Shown here: positions 9,258-20,998 of the stretch, one piece after another
Layout: each line of letters starts with the position of its first letter
Position numbering within the stretch: the stretch's first letter is position 1
From: Vibrio lentus
GTDB lineage: Bacteria > Pseudomonadota > Gammaproteobacteria > Enterobacterales > Vibrionaceae
Length of the DNA stretch: 64,000 bases
Direction of reading: 5' to 3'
NCBI RefSeq assembly: GCF_030409755.1
Contig: NZ_JAUFQE010000002.1
Location: 2,852,001-2,916,000 of the forward strand
The notes under the pieces: model-generated
Told to the model about the DNA's origin: nothing
Seen by the model: only the letters and a program-made list of their open reading frames with translations
Databases searched by the model: none
Program-made: the position numbers and the translations under genes

Positions 9258-12200
9258 TTACTCTTCGTCTTCTAGCTCGATGTTGATACCTAGCGAGCGA
9301 ATCTCTTTCAACAGTACGTTGAACGACTCTGGCATGCCAGGTTCCATGCTATGGTTACCATCTACGATGTTCTTATACATCTTAGTACGGCCGTTAACGT
9401 CATCTGACTTAACTGTTAGCATTTCTTGTAGAGTATATGCAGCACCGTATGCTTCTAGTGCCCATACTTCCATCTCACCGAAACGCTGACCACCGAACTG
9501 AGCTTTACCACCAAGTGGTTGCTGAGTTACTAGGCTGTAAGAACCAGTTGAACGAGCATGCATCTTGTCATCAACCAAGTGGTTCAGTTTCAGCATGTAC
9601 ATGTAACCAACAGTTACAGGACGCTCAAACGAATCACCAGTACGACCATCAAACAGTTTAAGCTGACCAGATTCTGGCAGATCACCCAGTTTAAGTAGTT
9701 CTTTGATTAACGCTTCTGAAGCACCGTCGAACACAGGAGTAGCAATCGGTAGACCGCCACGTAGGTTCTTGATCAGTGTACGAACTTGATCATCAGACAG
9801 TTCAGCAATATCAACTTTCTGACGAGTATCACCAAGATCATAAACCTTCTGTAGGAACTCACGGAACTTATGCAGTTCTTGTTGTTCCTTAACCATTTGG
9901 TTGATCTTGTCACCGATACCTTTAGCAGCCAAACCTAAGTGTACTTCTAGGATTTGACCGATGTTCATACGCGATGGTACACCCAGTGGGTTAAGTACGA
10001 TGTCTACAGGCTGACCTTTTTCATCGTATGGCATGTCTTCAACAGGGTTAATCTTAGAGATTACACCTTTGTTACCGTGACGACCGGCCATCTTATCGCC
10101 AGGCTGGATACGACGTTTAACCGCTAGGTAAACTTTAACAATCTTAAGAACGCCAGGCGCTAGATCATCACCTTGAGTGATTTTACGACGCTTAGTTTCA
10201 AACTTCTTATCGAAGTCTGCTTTTAGCTCATCCCACTGCTCAGCAAGTTGCTCAAGCTGTGTTTGTAGCGCATCGTCTTCTAGAACTTGCTCTAGCCATT
10301 GCTTACGACCGATCGTATCAAGCTTAGCTTCAGAGTAACCACCAGACAGAAGTACAGCTTTAACGCGGTTAAGAAGGCCACCCTCAAGAATTTGGAACTC
10401 TTCAGTAAGGTCTTTCTTAGCTTCTTTAAGCTGCATCTGTTCGATTTCAAGTGCACGTTTGTCTTTCTCTACGCCATCGCGAGTGAAGACTTGTACATCG
10501 ATGATAGTACCCGAAACAGAGTTTGGTACACGTAGAGAAGTATCTTTAACATCAGATGCTTTCTCACCGAAGATAGCACGTAGTAGCTTCTCTTCAGGAG
10601 TCAGTTGAGTTTCACCTTTAGGTGTCACTTTACCAACTAGGATGTCGCCACCCTTAACTTCAGCACCAATGTAAACGATACCTGACTCGTCTAGTTTAGA
10701 CAGAGCAGACTCACCTACGTTTGGAATATCAGCTGTGATCTCTTCAGAGCCCAGCTTGGTATCACGAGCCACACAAGATAGTTCTTGGATGTGGATTGTC
10801 GTGAAACGGTCTTCTTGAACTACGCGCTCAGATACTAAGATCGAGTCTTCGAAGTTGTAACCATTCCAAGGCATGAACGCGATACGCATGTTTTGGCCAA
10901 GAGCAAGTTCACCAAGGTCAGTTGAAGGACCATCAGCTAGAACATCGCCACGTGCAACTGGTTCACCAGGAAGTACAGTTGGACGTTGGTTAATACATGT
11001 GTTTTGGTTCGAACGCGTGTACTTAGTTAGGTTGTAGATATCGATACCAGCTTCGCCAGGTACCAATTCATCTTCGTTAACCTTAACTACGATACGAGAA
11101 GCGTCAACAGACTGAACTTGACCACCACGTTTAGCAACCGCTGTAACACCAGAGTCAACTGCGATGTTACGTTCAATACCAGTACCTACTAGAGGCTTAT
11201 CAGCTCTAAGTGTTGGTACAGCTTGACGTTGCATGTTCGCACCCATCAATGCACGGTTCGCATCATCGTGTTCTAGGAACGGGATAAGCGAAGCAGCGAT
11301 AGATACTACTTGGTTTGTCGCAACGTCCATGTAGTCAACGTGATCGCGTGGGTGAAGACCAGATTCACCTTTTTGACGAGCAGTGATTAGCTCATCAGCA
11401 AACGTCGCTTCTTCAGTAAGAACCGTGTTTGCCTGTGCGATAACGAATTGACCTTCCTGGATTGCAGACAGGTAATCAACTTCTTCTGTTACTACACCAT
11501 CTACAACGCGACGGTACGGAGTTTCTAGGAAACCGTAATCGTTACAACGCGCAAACGCAGATAGCGAGTTAATCAGACCGATGTTTGGACCTTCAGGCGT
11601 TTCGATCGGACATAGACGACCGTAGTGAGTTACGTGAACGTCACGTACTTCAAAGCCTGCGCGTTCACGAGTTAGACCGCCTGGACCTAAAGCAGAGATA
11701 CGACGTTTGTGCGTAACTTCTGACAATGGGTTGTTTTGGTCCATAAACTGTGAAAGCTGTGAAGAGCCAAAGAATTCTTTAACTGCAGCAGAGATCGGCT
11801 TAGCGTTGATAAGATCTTGAGGCATGATTGCATCAAGGTCACCAAGGCTTAGACGTTCTTTAACGGCACGTTCTACACGAACTAGACCAACACGAAATTG
11901 GTTTTCTGCCATTTCACCTACAGAACGGATACGACGGTTGCCAAGGTGGTCGATATCGTCCACTTCGCCTTTACCGTTACGGATGCCAATCAGTTTCTTC
12001 ATCACTTCAATGATGTCTGATTCATCCAGAGTACCGCGCTCTTCTTCTTCTTCACGCTCGATAGAGCTGTTGAATTTCATACGGCCTACAGTTGATAGGT
12101 CGTAACGATCTTCAGAGAAGAATAGGCTTTCGAATAATGATTCTGCAGCTTCTTTTGTTGGTGGCTCGCCAGGACGCATCATGCGGTAGATTTCTACCAA

Positions 12201-13286
12201 TGCAGAGATGCGATCTACTGTGCTATCTGCACGTAGAGTGTCTGACATGAATGGACCATGGTCTAGGTCATTCGTGAACAGAGTTTCTAGAGATTTGTGA
12301 CCTGCTTGAGATAAGTTAGCAAGTGCCTCTAGGCTGATCTCTTGGTTCGCGCCAACGATGATCTCGCCAGTTGCTTCGTTGATGTAATCTTTCGCAGCAA
12401 TCTTTTCAACGATGTACTCTACAGGTACTTCGATGTGCTCAACGCCATCTTTTTCAAGCTGACGGATATGGCGAGCAGTTACACGACGACCAGTCTCAAC
12501 GTAAGTCTTACCATTTGATTCGATGTCGAATGACGCAGTTTCACCACGTAGACGATCAGGAACCAACTCCATAAGTAGAGTTTGGTCTTTCACTTCGAAG
12601 TTCACTTTGTCGAAGAACAGATCTAGGATCTCTTCTGTCGATTTACCAAGTGCACGAAGGATAATCGATGCTGGTAGCTTACGACGACGGTCGATACGTA
12701 CGAATAAGTTATCCTTAGGATCGAACTCAAAGTCTAACCATGAGCCACGGTAAGGAATTACACGTGCGTTATAAAGAACTTTACCAGATGAGTGGGTCTT
12801 ACCCTTATCACTGTCGAAGAACACGCCTGGGCTTCGGTGCAGCTGGGATACGATAACCCTCTCGGTACCATTAATTACGAAAGTACCATTGTCTGTCATA
12901 AGCGGAATTTCGCCCATGTAGACTTCTTGTTCTTTAATGTCTTTTACAGTACCTGCAGGCGCATCTCTATCAAAGATAACTAGACGCAGTTTAACGCGTA
13001 GTGGCTTTGAGTAAGTTACACCACGAATTTGACATTCTTTAACATCAAATACTGGCTCACCAAGACGGTAGCTAACGTATTGCAGCTCAGAATTGCCGTT
13101 GTAGCTCTGAATTGGAAATACAGAACGAAAAGCAGCCTCAAGACCGTATTGACCTTCTGGATCCTGTTCGATGAATTTATCGAAAGAATCAAGCTGGATC
13201 GATAACAGGTATGGAATGTCCAAAACTTGTGGACGAGTACCAAAATCCTTACGGATGCGCTTTTTCTCGGTATAAGAGTAAACCAT
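9258..13286 (-). CDS. rpoB: RNA polymerase beta subunit
   Basis: A 1342-residue catalytic subunit, the same size as the E. coli protein. The rifampicin pocket reads [17 protein letters not shown] then [15 protein letters not shown], i.e. the sensitive wild-type residues at the usual resistance positions. [20 protein letters not shown] near the C-terminus is the beta-beta' contact region. It lies 234 bases downstream of rplL, with an attenuator hairpin in between that lowers polymerase subunit transcription relative to L7/L12, as known in E. coli. Confidence 0.99.
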   Translation of the reverse strand: MVYSYTEKKRIRKDFGTRPQVLDIPYLLSIQLDSFDKFIEQDPEGQYGLEAAFRSVFPIQSYNGNSELQYVSYRLGEPVFDVKECQIRGVTYSKPLRVKLRLVIFDRDAPAGTVKDIKEQEVYMGEIPLMTDNGTFVINGTERVIVSQLHRSPGVFFDSDKGKTHSSGKVLYNARVIPYRGSWLDFEFDPKDNLFVRIDRRRKLPASIILRALGKSTEEILDLFFDKVNFEVKDQTLLMELVPDRLRGETASFDIESNGKTYVETGRRVTARHIRQLEKDGVEHIEVPVEYIVEKIAAKDYINEATGEIIVGANQEISLEALANLSQAGHKSLETLFTNDLDHGPFMSDTLRADSTVDRISALVEIYRMMRPGEPPTKEAAESLFESLFFSEDRYDLSTVGRMKFNSSIEREEEEERGTLDESDIIEVMKKLIGIRNGKGEVDDIDHLGNRRIRSVGEMAENQFRVGLVRVERAVKERLSLGDLDAIMPQDLINAKPISAAVKEFFGSSQLSQFMDQNNPLSEVTHKRRISALGPGGLTRERAGFEVRDVHVTHYGRLCPIETPEGPNIGLINSLSAFARCNDYGFLETPYRRVVDGVVTEEVDYLSAIQEGQFVIAQANTVLTEEATFADELITARQKGESGLHPRDHVDYMDVATNQVVSIAASLIPFLEHDDANRALMGANMQRQAVPTLRADKPLVGTGIERNIAVDSGVTAVAKRGGQVQSVDASRIVVKVNEDELVPGEAGIDIYNLTKYTRSNQNTCINQRPTVLPGEPVARGDVLADGPSTDLGELALGQNMRIAFMPWNGYNFEDSILVSERVVQEDRFTTIHIQELSCVARDTKLGSEEITADIPNVGESALSKLDESGIVYIGAEVKGGDILVGKVTPKGETQLTPEEKLLRAIFGEKASDVKDTSLRVPNSVSGTIIDVQVFTRDGVEKDKRALEIEQMQLKEAKKDLTEEFQILEGGLLNRVKAVLLSGGYSEAKLDTIGRKQWLEQVLEDDALQTQLEQLAEQWDELKADFDKKFETKRRKITQGDDLAPGVLKIVKVYLAVKRRIQPGDKMAGRHGNKGVISKINPVEDMPYDEKGQPVDIVLNPLGVPSRMNIGQILEVHLGLAAKGIGDKINQMVKEQQELHKFREFLQKVYDLGDTRQKVDIAELSDDQVRTLIKNLRGGLPIATPVFDGASEALIKELLKLGDLPESGQLKLFDGRTGDSFERPVTVGYMYMLKLNHLVDDKMHARSTGSYSLVTQQPLGGKAQFGGQRFGEMEVWALEAYGAAYTLQEMLTVKSDDVNGRTKMYKNIVDGNHSMEPGMPESFNVLLKEIRSLGINIELEDEE

Positions 13287-13455
13287 GGGGTTCCTCAGCT
13301 CGCTGATAAGTGACCCAAACTGTCCAAACGCTCATTAGAGTGGGACAGTGACTAACAGCTGTTTATTGTGGTTAACAATTATTTCGAAGAAATAACTGTT
13401 TTTTTGCTCAGACTATGACGCTTAAACAGCGGGAAATTCATCATAGCCCTACAGC

Positions 13456-13490
13456 GCAAAAAGGCCGGTGGTTAATAAACCACCAGCCAA
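13456..13490 (-). terminator. rplL-rpoB attenuator
   Basis: Read on the minus strand, GGCTGGTGG pairs with CCACCGGCC (13463-13488) followed by five T's (13462-13458). It lies between rplL and rpoB at the place of the partial terminator known from E. coli. It must be leaky, since rpoBC has no obvious strong promoter of its own here. Confidence 0.7.
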
Positions 13491-13520
13491 TAGCCTTGCG
13501 GCTAGGAAATTAAGTAATAA

Positions 13521-13886
13521 TTACTTGATTTCAACAGAAGCGCCAACTTCTTCTAGCTGTGCTTTAAGAGCTTCAGCTTCAGCTTTGTCAACGCCTTCTT
13601 TAAGCGCTGCAGGAGCTGAGTCTACAAGACCTTTAGCTTCTTTAAGACCTAGGCCAGTTGCGCCACGTACAGCTTTGATAACTTGAACTTTGTTTGCGCC
13701 AGCGCCAGTAAGGATAACGTCGAATTCAGTTTGCTCAGCAGCAGCTTCAGCAGAAGCACCACCAGCTACAACTGCAGCAGCAGCAGTAACACCGAATTTT
13801 TCTTCCATAGCTTCGATAAGCTCAACAACTTGCATTACAGACATTTCTGCAACTGCGTCTAGGATTTGCTCGTTAGTAATAGACAT
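13521..13886 (-). CDS. rplL: 50S ribosomal protein L7/L12
   Basis: A 121-residue stalk protein present in several copies per ribosome, which recruits translational GTPases. N-terminal dimerisation domain ([20 protein letters not shown]), Ala-rich hinge (residues about 33-52) and a C-terminal factor-binding domain with the conserved [12 protein letters not shown] motif. Follows rplJ after 57 bases in the standard rplJL arrangement. Confidence 0.98.
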   Translation of the reverse strand: MSITNEQILDAVAEMSVMQVVELIEAMEEKFGVTAAAAVVAGGASAEAAAEQTEFDVILTGAGANKVQVIKAVRGATGLGLKEAKGLVDSAPAALKEGVDKAEAEALKAQLEEVGASVEIK

Positions 13887-13943
13887 AACAATTCTCTTTT
13901 AAGTCAACAATAAGTTTAAATAGCAACCAGTGAAAAGCAAGGC

Positions 13944-14438
13944 TTATGCCGCAGCTTCTTCTTTTTGGTCGCGAACAGCAGCGATAGTACGAACCAGCTT
14001 GCCAGCAGAAGCTTCTTTCATGCACATCATTAGGCGTGCGATAGCTTCGTCGTAAGTTGGTAGTGTCGCTAGTACTTCAGCATCAGTAACTGCGCCTTCA
14101 AATGCAGCAGCTTTGATCTCGAAATCTTTATTCTCTTTAGCGAAGTCTTTGAAAAGACGCGCAGCAGCACCAGGGTGCTCATTAGAGAATGCGATCAGAG
14201 TTGGACCAGTGAAAGTGTCTACTAGACACTCGTAGTCTGTACCCTGAACCGCACGGCGTGCTAGTGTGTTACGAACAACTTTCATGTAAACACCCGCTTC
14301 GCGAGCTTGTTTACGTAGAGAAGTCATTGCGCCAACTTCAACGCCACGAGAATCAGCTACAACTGCAGAAAGTGCACCACTGGCAGCTTCGTTGACTTCA
14401 GCAACAATTGCTTTTTTGTCTTGAAGATTTAAAGCCAT
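13944..14438 (-). CDS. rplJ: 50S ribosomal protein L10
   Basis: L10 (164 residues) anchors the L7/L12 dimers to 23S rRNA and represses its own mRNA. The N-terminus [17 protein letters not shown] is family-typical. The C-terminal helix that carries the L12 dimers is present. It has a long leader (14439-14660) and its own promoter within the rplA-rplJ spacer. Confidence 0.98.
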   Translation of the reverse strand: MALNLQDKKAIVAEVNEAASGALSAVVADSRGVEVGAMTSLRKQAREAGVYMKVVRNTLARRAVQGTDYECLVDTFTGPTLIAFSNEHPGAAARLFKDFAKENKDFEIKAAAFEGAVTDAEVLATLPTYDEAIARLMMCMKEASAGKLVRTIAAVRDQKEEAAA

Positions 14439-14655
14439 TTGGATTAACCTCTGGTTGTGATTACAGCACTCAATACAAAATGTATTGAGCGTTTACGATG
14501 TTATTTAAAAATGAATAAATTCACTTCAAACCACAACATCGCCTACGTAGGTTTTATTAAGCCATCAATAATCTAAAGAAAATCGACAGCGCCTACGGTC
14601 TTGGGATAGACGATTATGAATTGCTTCAAAAATCACCCAACCACAAATATTAGGC
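14439..14655 (-). promoter_or_regulatory. rplJ leader, probable L10 autoregulatory RNA
   Basis: About 215 bases of untranslated leader between the promoter and rplJ, with complementary CCTACG/CGTAGG-type elements (for example at 14532-14542). In E. coli the equivalent leader folds to bind L10-(L12)4 and block translation. Assigned by position and length; I did not fold it. Confidence 0.5.
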
Positions 14656-14660
14656 GCAGA

Positions 14661-14688
14661 AGTATACACTAAATCTACGCCTAAGCAA
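14661..14688 (-). promoter_or_regulatory. rplJL-rpoBC promoter (P-L10)
   Basis: On the minus strand TTGCTT (14688-14683), 16 bases, TATACT (14666-14661), immediately after the rplA stop. Same place as PL10 in E. coli. Confidence 0.65.
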
Positions 14689-14689
14689 A

Positions 14690-15394
14690 TTAGTTTGCTT
14701 GTGTGTCAAGACTAGCTTGATCAACAGCAACACCAGCACCCATCGTAGTAGAGATGCTTACTTTCTTCAGGAAAGTACCTTTCGCTGAAGAAGGCTTAGC
14801 TTTCTTAAGAGCAACTAGAAGTGCTTCTAGGTTCTCTTGAAGCTGGTTAGCTTCGAAAGTTGCTTTACCGATAGTAGTGTGGATGATGCCGTTCTTGTCG
14901 TTACGGTAACGAACCTGACCAGCTTTAGCATTTTTAACTGCTTCAGCAACGTTAGGAGTTACAGTACCAACTTTAGGGTTTGGCATTAGACCGCGTGGAC
15001 CTAGGATTGTACCTAGTTGACCAACAACGCGCATTGCATCTGGAGAAGCAACAACAACGTCAAAGTCCATTACGCCTTTTTTCACTTGCTCAGCAAGATC
15101 TTCCATACCAACGATATCTGCGCCAGCTTCTTTAGCTGCTTCTGCGTTTGCACCTTGAGTGAACACAGCAACGCGGATTTCACGGCCAGTACCGTGAGGT
15201 AGCACAGTTGCGCCACGTACGTTTTGGTCAGATTTACGAGCATCGATGCCTAGGTTAACAGCAACATCTACAGACTCAACGAATTTAGCAGTTGCTAGTT
15301 CTTTAAGAAGAGCAATAGCTTCGTTGATTTCGTATTCTTTAGTTACTTCAACTTTGTCGCGGATTACGCGCATACGCTTAGTAAGTTTTGCCAT
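14690..15394 (-). CDS. rplA: 50S ribosomal protein L1
   Basis: L1 (234 residues) binds the mobile 23S L1 stalk and represses the L11-L1 mRNA. N-terminus [17 protein letters not shown], with the two-domain core signature [17 protein letters not shown] in the middle of the protein. It starts four bases after rplK ends, so the two are translationally coupled. Confidence 0.98.
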   Translation of the reverse strand: MAKLTKRMRVIRDKVEVTKEYEINEAIALLKELATAKFVESVDVAVNLGIDARKSDQNVRGATVLPHGTGREIRVAVFTQGANAEAAKEAGADIVGMEDLAEQVKKGVMDFDVVVASPDAMRVVGQLGTILGPRGLMPNPKVGTVTPNVAEAVKNAKAGQVRYRNDKNGIIHTTIGKATFEANQLQENLEALLVALKKAKPSSAKGTFLKKVSISTTMGAGVAVDQASLDTQAN

Positions 15395-15398
15395 GATC

Positions 15399-15827
15399 TT
15401 ATCCCTCTACCACTAGGCCCATTGAACGAGCAGTACCAGCAATAGAACGCTTCATTGCTTCGATGTCAGCACCAGTCATATCAGCAGCTTTAGTTTCTGC
15501 GATTTCCTGTACTTGAGCGTCAGTTACTGTGCCCACTTTTTCAGTGTTTGGACGACCAGAACCAGACTTAACGCCAGCAGCTTTCTTAAGAAGAACAGCA
15601 GCAGGTGGAGTCTTAGTTACGAACGTGAAAGAACGGTCGTTGTATACAGTAATAACTACTGGAGTAGGTAGACCTTTCTCAACAGATTCTGTTTTTGCGT
15701 TGAACGCTTTACAGAATTCCATGATGTTCACGCCGTGTTGACCTAGAGCAGGACCAACCGGTGGACTTGGGTTTGCCATACCAGCTGCAACTTGCAGTTT
15801 GATATAAGCTTCAACTTTCTTAGCCAT
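15399..15827 (-). CDS. rplK: 50S ribosomal protein L11
   Basis: L11 (142 residues) forms the GTPase-associated centre with 23S rRNA and is needed for RelA activation. Signature [20 protein letters not shown] in the first 40 residues and the C-terminal [23 protein letters not shown]-binding segment. The upstream leader carries a likely L1-binding site. Confidence 0.98.
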   Translation of the reverse strand: MAKKVEAYIKLQVAAGMANPSPPVGPALGQHGVNIMEFCKAFNAKTESVEKGLPTPVVITVYNDRSFTFVTKTPPAAVLLKKAAGVKSGSGRPNTEKVGTVTDAQVQEIAETKAADMTGADIEAMKRSIAGTARSMGLVVEG

Positions 15828-15845
15828 GATATTTCCTAAATATTT

Positions 15846-15878
15846 GGGTACATGCGCTAGCCTTTAGGCGAGCTCCCC
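15846..15878 (-). promoter_or_regulatory. probable L1-binding site in the rplK leader
   Basis: On the minus strand the transcript reads GGGGAGCTCGCC, TAAA, GGCTAGCGC, then GTACCC before the rplK ATG. This stem with an asymmetric internal loop resembles the L1 target of 23S rRNA and the L11 leader in E. coli. Assigned by resemblance and position. Confidence 0.6.
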
Positions 15879-15912
15879 TTAATTTCATAAATTACTTTTC
15901 ACTTCCTAAGAA

Positions 15913-15950
15913 GTAAAAAGGCGCGAAATTATAATCATAATTCGCGCCTT
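15913..15950 (-). terminator. nusG terminator hairpin
   Basis: Arms GGCGCGAA (15920-15927) and TTCGCGCC (15941-15948), continuing into an A/T stem, followed on the minus strand by TTTTTA. The rplK promoter -10 box lies inside this hairpin. Confidence 0.75.
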
Positions 15951-15956
15951 TAACAA
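15928..15956 (-). promoter_or_regulatory. rplKA promoter (P-L11)
   Basis: On the minus strand TTGTTA (15956-15951), 17 bases, TATAAT (15933-15928): near-consensus with ideal spacing, 101 bases before rplK. Confidence 0.75.
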
Positions 15957-16040
15957 CCCTAAAAAGGTGATTTTTTATACTCTTTCATTTTGAACAGCTT
16001 GTTAAATAGTTATCAACAGCTTACTCAAACTAACCGAGTC

Positions 16041-16589
16041 TTAGTCTAGTTTTTCAACCTGACCGAATTCAAGCTCAACAGGTGTTGCACGACCAAAGAT
16101 CGATACAGATACCTTAATGCGGCTCTTCTCGTAATCCACTTCTTCAACAGTACCGTTAAAGTCAGCAAATGGACCATCGTTCACACGAACCACTTCACCC
16201 GCTTCGAACATTGTCTTAGGACGTGGAGACTCGCTCGCTTTCTCTAGACGGTTCAAGATAGCATCAGCTTCTTTGTCAGTGATTGGTGCAGGACGATCAG
16301 AGGTACCACCAATGAAGCCCATAACACGAGGAATGCTGCGTACTAAGTGCCATGATTCATCATTCATGATCATTTGCACTAATACGTAGCCAGGGAAGAA
16401 CTTACGTTCGCTTTTACGGCGTTGACCTGCACGCATTTCCACTACTTCTTCAGTAGGTACTAAAACGTCACCAAAGAATTCTTCCATGTCGTGCATTTTA
16501 ATATGTTCGCGTAACGATTGAGATACACGACCTTCATAGCCAGAAAAGGCTTGAACTACATACCAACGTTTTTTTGGAGCTTCACTCAT
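16041..16589 (-). CDS. nusG: transcription elongation/antitermination factor NusG
   Basis: NusG (182 residues) binds RNA polymerase through its NGN domain (residues about 1-120) and Rho or ribosomal S10 through the KOW domain ([20 protein letters not shown], near 125-145). N-terminus [21 protein letters not shown]. It follows secE by 13 bases and ends before a hairpin terminator, so secE-nusG form a unit as in E. coli. Confidence 0.98.
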   Translation of the reverse strand: MSEAPKKRWYVVQAFSGYEGRVSQSLREHIKMHDMEEFFGDVLVPTEEVVEMRAGQRRKSERKFFPGYVLVQMIMNDESWHLVRSIPRVMGFIGGTSDRPAPITDKEADAILNRLEKASESPRPKTMFEAGEVVRVNDGPFADFNGTVEEVDYEKSRIKVSVSIFGRATPVELEFGQVEKLD

Positions 16590-16602
16590 GAATCAGAACC
16601 CT

Positions 16603-16980
16603 CTACACCCCAGTCGCTAGAGAAACTAAACGGACCATAATGCCGTCAATTCCCCAAAGCACTAGAGACATAACAATACATACAGCTAAAACGATCAATG
16701 TAGTTTGCATAGTTTCTTGGCGAGTAGGCCAAACAACTTTACGAATCTCCATACGAGATTCTTTTGCAAAATCGATCGCAGCTTTACCTTTAGTTGTTGT
16801 TGCTGCAACGCCTAGTGCGGCAGCAATCAGCACAACTACACCTGCAGCGCGAATTACAACAGACAATTCACCATACAGGTAATTACCCACAACAGCAGCA
16901 GCCAACAGTACAAAAGCGACTACCCACTTCATTGTATCTGCTGCACCTGAGCTATCAGGAGTTTCAGCGTTTGCTTTCAT
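16603..16980 (-). CDS. secE: preprotein translocase subunit SecE
   Basis: SecE (125 residues) stabilises SecY in the inner-membrane translocon. Three hydrophobic segments (about residues 17-33, 38-57, 94-117), the three-helix form found in gammaproteobacteria. The amphipathic [20 protein letters not shown] segment before the last helix is the family signature. Lies between tuf and nusG. Confidence 0.97.
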   Translation of the reverse strand: MKANAETPDSSGAADTMKWVVAFVLLAAAVVGNYLYGELSVVIRAAGVVVLIAAALGVAATTTKGKAAIDFAKESRMEIRKVVWPTRQETMQTTLIVLAVCIVMSLVLWGIDGIMVRLVSLATGV

Positions 16981-17156
16981 AAAACCAACCTGTGATAAGT
17001 CTTAAATATAGACGACAATAACCCCGCTGTTGCAGGGCACATTCCTTTGCGTTGCAAAACAACACATCTAACAGTCATTTTAGTCAAAAAGACCGTTTAA
17101 TTCTTTGCTAAGAGCTAAAATTGATGTCAAAACACCCAACTCTTTTTTCAGCGCAG

Positions 17157-17185
17157 AAAAAGGGCATCAAATGATGCCCTTTTTA
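17157..17185 (-). terminator. tuf terminator
   Basis: Perfect hairpin AGGGCATCA / TGATGCCCT (17161-17180) with A4 on one side and T4 on the other, 18 bases after the tuf stop. Confidence 0.88.
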
Positions 17186-17203
17186 CTAGTGGTTCGTCAA
17201 ATC

Positions 17204-18388
17204 TTATGCAAAGATTTTAGCTACAACACCAGCACCAACTGTACGGCCACCTTCGCGGATTGCGAAACGTAGACCTTCGTCCATTGCGATTGGAGCGATT
17301 AGCTCAACAGTCATTTGAACGTTGTCACCTGGCATTACCATTTCTACGCCTTCTGGTAGAGTGATATCGCCTGTTACGTCAGTTGTACGGAAGTAGAACT
17401 GTGGACGGTAACCCTTGAAGAAAGGAGTGTGACGGCCGCCTTCGTCTTTAGAAAGTACGTATACTTCAGACTCAAACTTAGTGTGTGGGTTGATTGAACC
17501 TTTAGCAGAAAGTACTTGGCCACGTTCAACGTCATCACGCTTAGTACCACGTAGAAGTGCACCAACGTTCTCACCTGCACGACCTTCGTCAAGCAGCTTA
17601 CGGAACATTTCAACACCAGTACAAGTAGTAAGAGTAGTTTCTTTGATACCAACGATTTCTACTTCGTCACCTACACGTAGGATACCGCGCTCGATACGAC
17701 CAGTAACTACAGTACCACGACCTTGGATTGAGAATACATCTTCAATAGGAAGTAGGAACGGTAGATCAACAGCACGCTCTGGAAGTGGAATGTAAGAATC
17801 TAGTGCTTCTGCAAGCTCAACGATCTTGTCTTCCCACTGCTTTTCGCCGTTTAGAGCGCCAAGTGCAGAACCTTGAATTACTGGAAGGTCGTCTCCTGGG
17901 TATTCGTACTCAGAAAGAAGTTCACGAACTTCCATTTCTACTAGCTCAAGTAGCTCTTCGTCATCAACCATGTCACATTTGTTCATGAATACGATGATGT
18001 AAGGGATACCAACTTGACGACCAAGTAGGATGTGCTCACGAGTTTGTGGCATAGGGCCATCTGTAGCAGCAACAACTAGGATACCGCCGTCCATTTGAGC
18101 AGCACCAGTGATCATGTTTTTAACATAATCGGCGTGTCCAGGACAGTCTACGTGTGCGTAGTGACGTTCAGGAGTATCGTACTCAACGTGAGAAGTTGCG
18201 ATTGTGATACCGCGCTCGCGCTCTTCTGGAGCGTTATCGATAGATGCGAAATCTTTAGCAACACCGCCGTACACTTTTGCAAGTGTAGTACAGATAGCAG
18301 CAGTTAGAGTTGTTTTACCGTGGTCAACGTGGCCGATAGTACCAACGTTTACGTGCGGTTTCGTACGTTCAAATTTTTCTTTAGACAT
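17204..18388 (-). CDS. tuf: elongation factor Tu
   Basis: EF-Tu (394 residues) delivers aminoacyl-tRNA to the ribosome with GTP hydrolysis. G1 GHVDHGKT, G3 [12 protein letters not shown] and G4 NKCD are all intact. The ATG at 18388 ([14 protein letters not shown]) is the start; the frame is open 18 codons upstream but lacks family similarity. It ends the tRNA-tuf operon, as tufB does in E. coli. Vibrios usually have a second copy in the str operon, outside this window. Confidence 0.98.
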   Translation of the reverse strand: MSKEKFERTKPHVNVGTIGHVDHGKTTLTAAICTTLAKVYGGVAKDFASIDNAPEERERGITIATSHVEYDTPERHYAHVDCPGHADYVKNMITGAAQMDGGILVVAATDGPMPQTREHILLGRQVGIPYIIVFMNKCDMVDDEELLELVEMEVRELLSEYEYPGDDLPVIQGSALGALNGEKQWEDKIVELAEALDSYIPLPERAVDLPFLLPIEDVFSIQGRGTVVTGRIERGILRVGDEVEIVGIKETTLTTCTGVEMFRKLLDEGRAGENVGALLRGTKRDDVERGQVLSAKGSINPHTKFESEVYVLSKDEGGRHTPFFKGYRPQFYFRTTDVTGDITLPEGVEMVMPGDNVQMTVELIAPIAMDEGLRFAIREGGRTVGAGVVAKIFA

Positions 18389-18482
18389 GGGGTGTCCCTC
18401 TAGGTACGGATTAGGTGGCTTAAAATAAGACCACGCAACCAAAAAAATGGTTTTTTTATTAAAAGGAGAAGAAGCTTTAGAC

Positions 18483-18558
18483 TGGTGCTAATACCCAGAG
18501 TCGAACTGGGGACCTCACCCTTACCAAGGGTGCGCTCTACCGACTGAGCTATATCAGC
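18483..18558 (-). tRNA. tRNA-Thr (GGT)
   Basis: 76 nt with CCA encoded. Acceptor GCTGATA/TATTAGC; anticodon stem CACCC/GGGTG with loop TTGGTAA, anticodon GGT. Fourth tRNA of the tuf operon (E. coli thrT position). Confidence 0.97.
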
Positions 18559-18572
18559 ACACAAAAATGAGT

Positions 18573-18647
<75 letters not shown>

Positions 18648-18685
18648 AACACGTAACTCTTTTGAGCTATTTAACCTTTAGAATA

Positions 18686-18770
<85 letters not shown>

Positions 18771-18815
18771 AAATTTTGATCTTTCTCTCGCTCTCTATAA
18801 ATAGAGGGGAGAAAG

Positions 18816-18891
<76 letters not shown>

Positions 18892-18904
18892 ACAAGTGGG
18901 GCGC

Positions 18905-18933
18905 ATTTTATTGAATGATTTTCCACCTTGCAA
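18905..18933 (-). promoter_or_regulatory. promoter of the tRNA-tuf operon
   Basis: On the minus strand TTGCAA (18933-18928), 17 bases, TAAAAT (18910-18905), then a GCGCCCC discriminator. That GC-rich discriminator is typical of stringently controlled stable-RNA promoters. Confidence 0.75.
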
Positions 18934-19101
18934 TAGTAAATTGCAAAAAAGTGAAAAATTCTCTTATCAAATTCATATATACGGTTATTTAGCTCAAGGT
19001 TTCTGCCTTTAATCCGCATCTAGTAAAGGAAGATATTTAATTTATCTATCGCTTGATGTATTTTCCATGCACTTGTTTTGTTATCCACTATAGAGTTTTG
19101 T

Positions 19102-20025
19102 ATGAGCCCATTTATGTCATTTGACCGCGCGCAGTGGTCTGAACTAAGGAATTTAGTTCCGATGACACTTTCTGAGAGCGATTTGAAAGAGCTTCAAGGC
19201 ATCAATGAAAAGCTGACAATGGAAGAAGCTGTAGAAATTTACCTACCGTTATCTCGTCTGTTGAACCTCTATGTGGCCGCTCGACAAAATAGAAACTCAG
19301 TACTTCATCAATTTCTGGATAAGAAAGAGACAGCGCCACCATTCATCATTGGTATCGCTGGCAGTGTGGCGGTAGGTAAAAGTACAACTGCTCGTCTACT
19401 CAAAGCTTTGTTATCTCGTTGGGACAACCACCCTAAAGTTGAGCTAGTTACGACAGATGGCTTTTTGTATCCCAATGAAGTGCTACAAGAAAAAGGCCTA
19501 ATGAGTAAGAAAGGGTTCCCGGAGTCTTATGATATTAAAGCGCTAGTCAACTTTGTTTCAGACGTAAAGGCATGTAAGCGTAATGTGACAGCCCCTGTGT
19601 ACTCTCACCTCACCTACAACATTACCAAGGAAGTAAAAGAGGTCGACTTACCCGATGTGCTCATAATTGAAGGACTCAACGTTCTACAAAGCGGTATGAA
19701 TTACCCACATGAGCCTCATAGAGTCTTTATTTCTGACTTCCTCGACTTCTCGTTATATGTCGATGCAGAAAGCGCTCAAATTCAACAATGGTATGTAAAT
19801 CGTTTTATGAAGTTTCGTGAAGGTGCCTTCGCTAAACCGGGGTCATACTTCGGGCACTACACTAAATTGTCAGATCTAGCCGCTAAGGAAAAAGCAGAAG
19901 GTATTTGGCAATCAATCAATGGTTTGAACCTAGAGCAAAATATCCTTCCGACCAGAGAAAGAGCTCACTTGATTTTACGCAAAGGCGCTGATCATATGGT
20001 TGAGGAAGTGTTACTAAGAAAATAA
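19102..20025 (+). CDS. coaA: pantothenate kinase (type I)
   Basis: CoaA phosphorylates pantothenate in the first and controlling step of coenzyme A synthesis. The P-loop [17 protein letters not shown] lies near residue 90. The sequence is typical of the prokaryotic type I family throughout, ending [14 protein letters not shown]. The start is the ATG at 19102 ([12 protein letters not shown]), giving 307 residues as in other vibrios; the frame extends upstream only to a TTG. Convergent with birA, with seven bases between stops and no visible terminator. Confidence 0.95.
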   Translation: MSPFMSFDRAQWSELRNLVPMTLSESDLKELQGINEKLTMEEAVEIYLPLSRLLNLYVAARQNRNSVLHQFLDKKETAPPFIIGIAGSVAVGKSTTARLLKALLSRWDNHPKVELVTTDGFLYPNEVLQEKGLMSKKGFPESYDIKALVNFVSDVKACKRNVTAPVYSHLTYNITKEVKEVDLPDVLIIEGLNVLQSGMNYPHEPHRVFISDFLDFSLYVDAESAQIQQWYVNRFMKFREGAFAKPGSYFGHYTKLSDLAAKEKAEGIWQSINGLNLEQNILPTRERAHLILRKGADHMVEEVLLRK

Positions 20026-20032
20026 TAACCTC

Positions 20033-20998
20033 TTAATCCCCTTTTCTTAGGGATATCTCTCCACCGATATAACTCTCAACACCGTTCTCAGTTTTGAGTA
20101 ATACGGCACCTTGTTCATCGATACCTTGTACTACACCTTCAATTTCTCTAGGTCCAATGATCAGTCTAACGTTGCGACCTAAGAAGTTATCTAAACGATT
20201 CCAGCGTTCGACAAAATTGGACATACCTTTCAATTCATAGTCGACGAGCGACTTGTCCCAAGCATTAATCAAAGCCTGAGCTAAGTCATTACGATCTGGC
20301 ACTTTCCCATCACACACTTCCTTGAGGGAGGTCCATGGTTGGCCAATACCTGATGTTGCGGGATCCATCGATAGATTAAGCCCCAAACCAATTACAATAT
20401 GAGCAGCCCCACCAGATTGCCCTGACAGCTCTACTAAGATGCCTGCGAGCTTCTTATCATTATGATAAAGGTCGTTCGGCCACTTTAGTTTAACGCCTTC
20501 AACCCCCATATCCTCCAACGCCTCTACAACAGCAACACCAACCACAAGACTCAGTCCCATAGCCGCAGCCATACCGGCATCGAGCCTCCAGTACATTGAA
20601 AGGTATAGATTGGCACCGAATGGCGATACCCATTCACGCCCACGACGTCCGCGACCTGCAGCTTGATATTCAGCCACACAGACTGAGCCTGACTCAAGGG
20701 TGCTGGTACGTTCTAACAGGTGTTGGTTTGTTGAACCTATGATTGGAATCAACTCCAGAGAAGCATCACGGCTAACAGCTGACAACCTCTCCTGATCGAG
20801 CATATCCAAACGACTGGCTAACTTATATCCCTTACCTTGTACTCGATAGATATCCAAACCCCACTCTTGAATACCTTTAATATGTTTACTGATGGCGGCT
20901 CTCGACACACCAATCATTTCTCCCAGATCTTCACCAGAATGAAACTCGCCATCAGCAAGACATTTTAGCAATGTGAGCTTGGTACTGTGTTCTCTCAT
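20033..20998 (-). CDS. birA: bifunctional biotin operon repressor / biotin-protein ligase
   Basis: BirA activates biotin to biotinyl-AMP, attaches it to acetyl-CoA carboxylase, and in the apo-partner state represses bio genes. N-terminal winged helix (about residues 1-60, ISKHIKGIQEWG recognition helix), then the ligase core with GRGRRGREWVSPFGANLYLS (near 115-135) and KWPNDLY. C-terminal SH3-like domain. 321 residues. The ATG overlaps the murB stop by four bases (ATGA), indicating coupling. Confidence 0.96.
   Translation of the reverse strand: MREHSTKLTLLKCLADGEFHSGEDLGEMIGVSRAAISKHIKGIQEWGLDIYRVQGKGYKLASRLDMLDQERLSAVSRDASLELIPIIGSTNQHLLERTSTLESGSVCVAEYQAAGRGRRGREWVSPFGANLYLSMYWRLDAGMAAAMGLSLVVGVAVVEALEDMGVEGVKLKWPNDLYHNDKKLAGILVELSGQSGGAAHIVIGLGLNLSMDPATSGIGQPWTSLKEVCDGKVPDRNDLAQALINAWDKSLVDYELKGMSNFVERWNRLDNFLGRNVRLIIGPREIEGVVQGIDEQGAVLLKTENGVESYIGGEISLRKGD

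Noticed and set aside
11710-11790. Rifampicin-resistance substitutions in rpoB
   Set aside because: The pocket residues are the sensitive wild-type ones.
12523-12753. Arg/Ser-rich plus-strand frames opposite rpoB (also 11824-12105)
   Set aside because: Composition reflects the complement of rpoB codons, not a protein.
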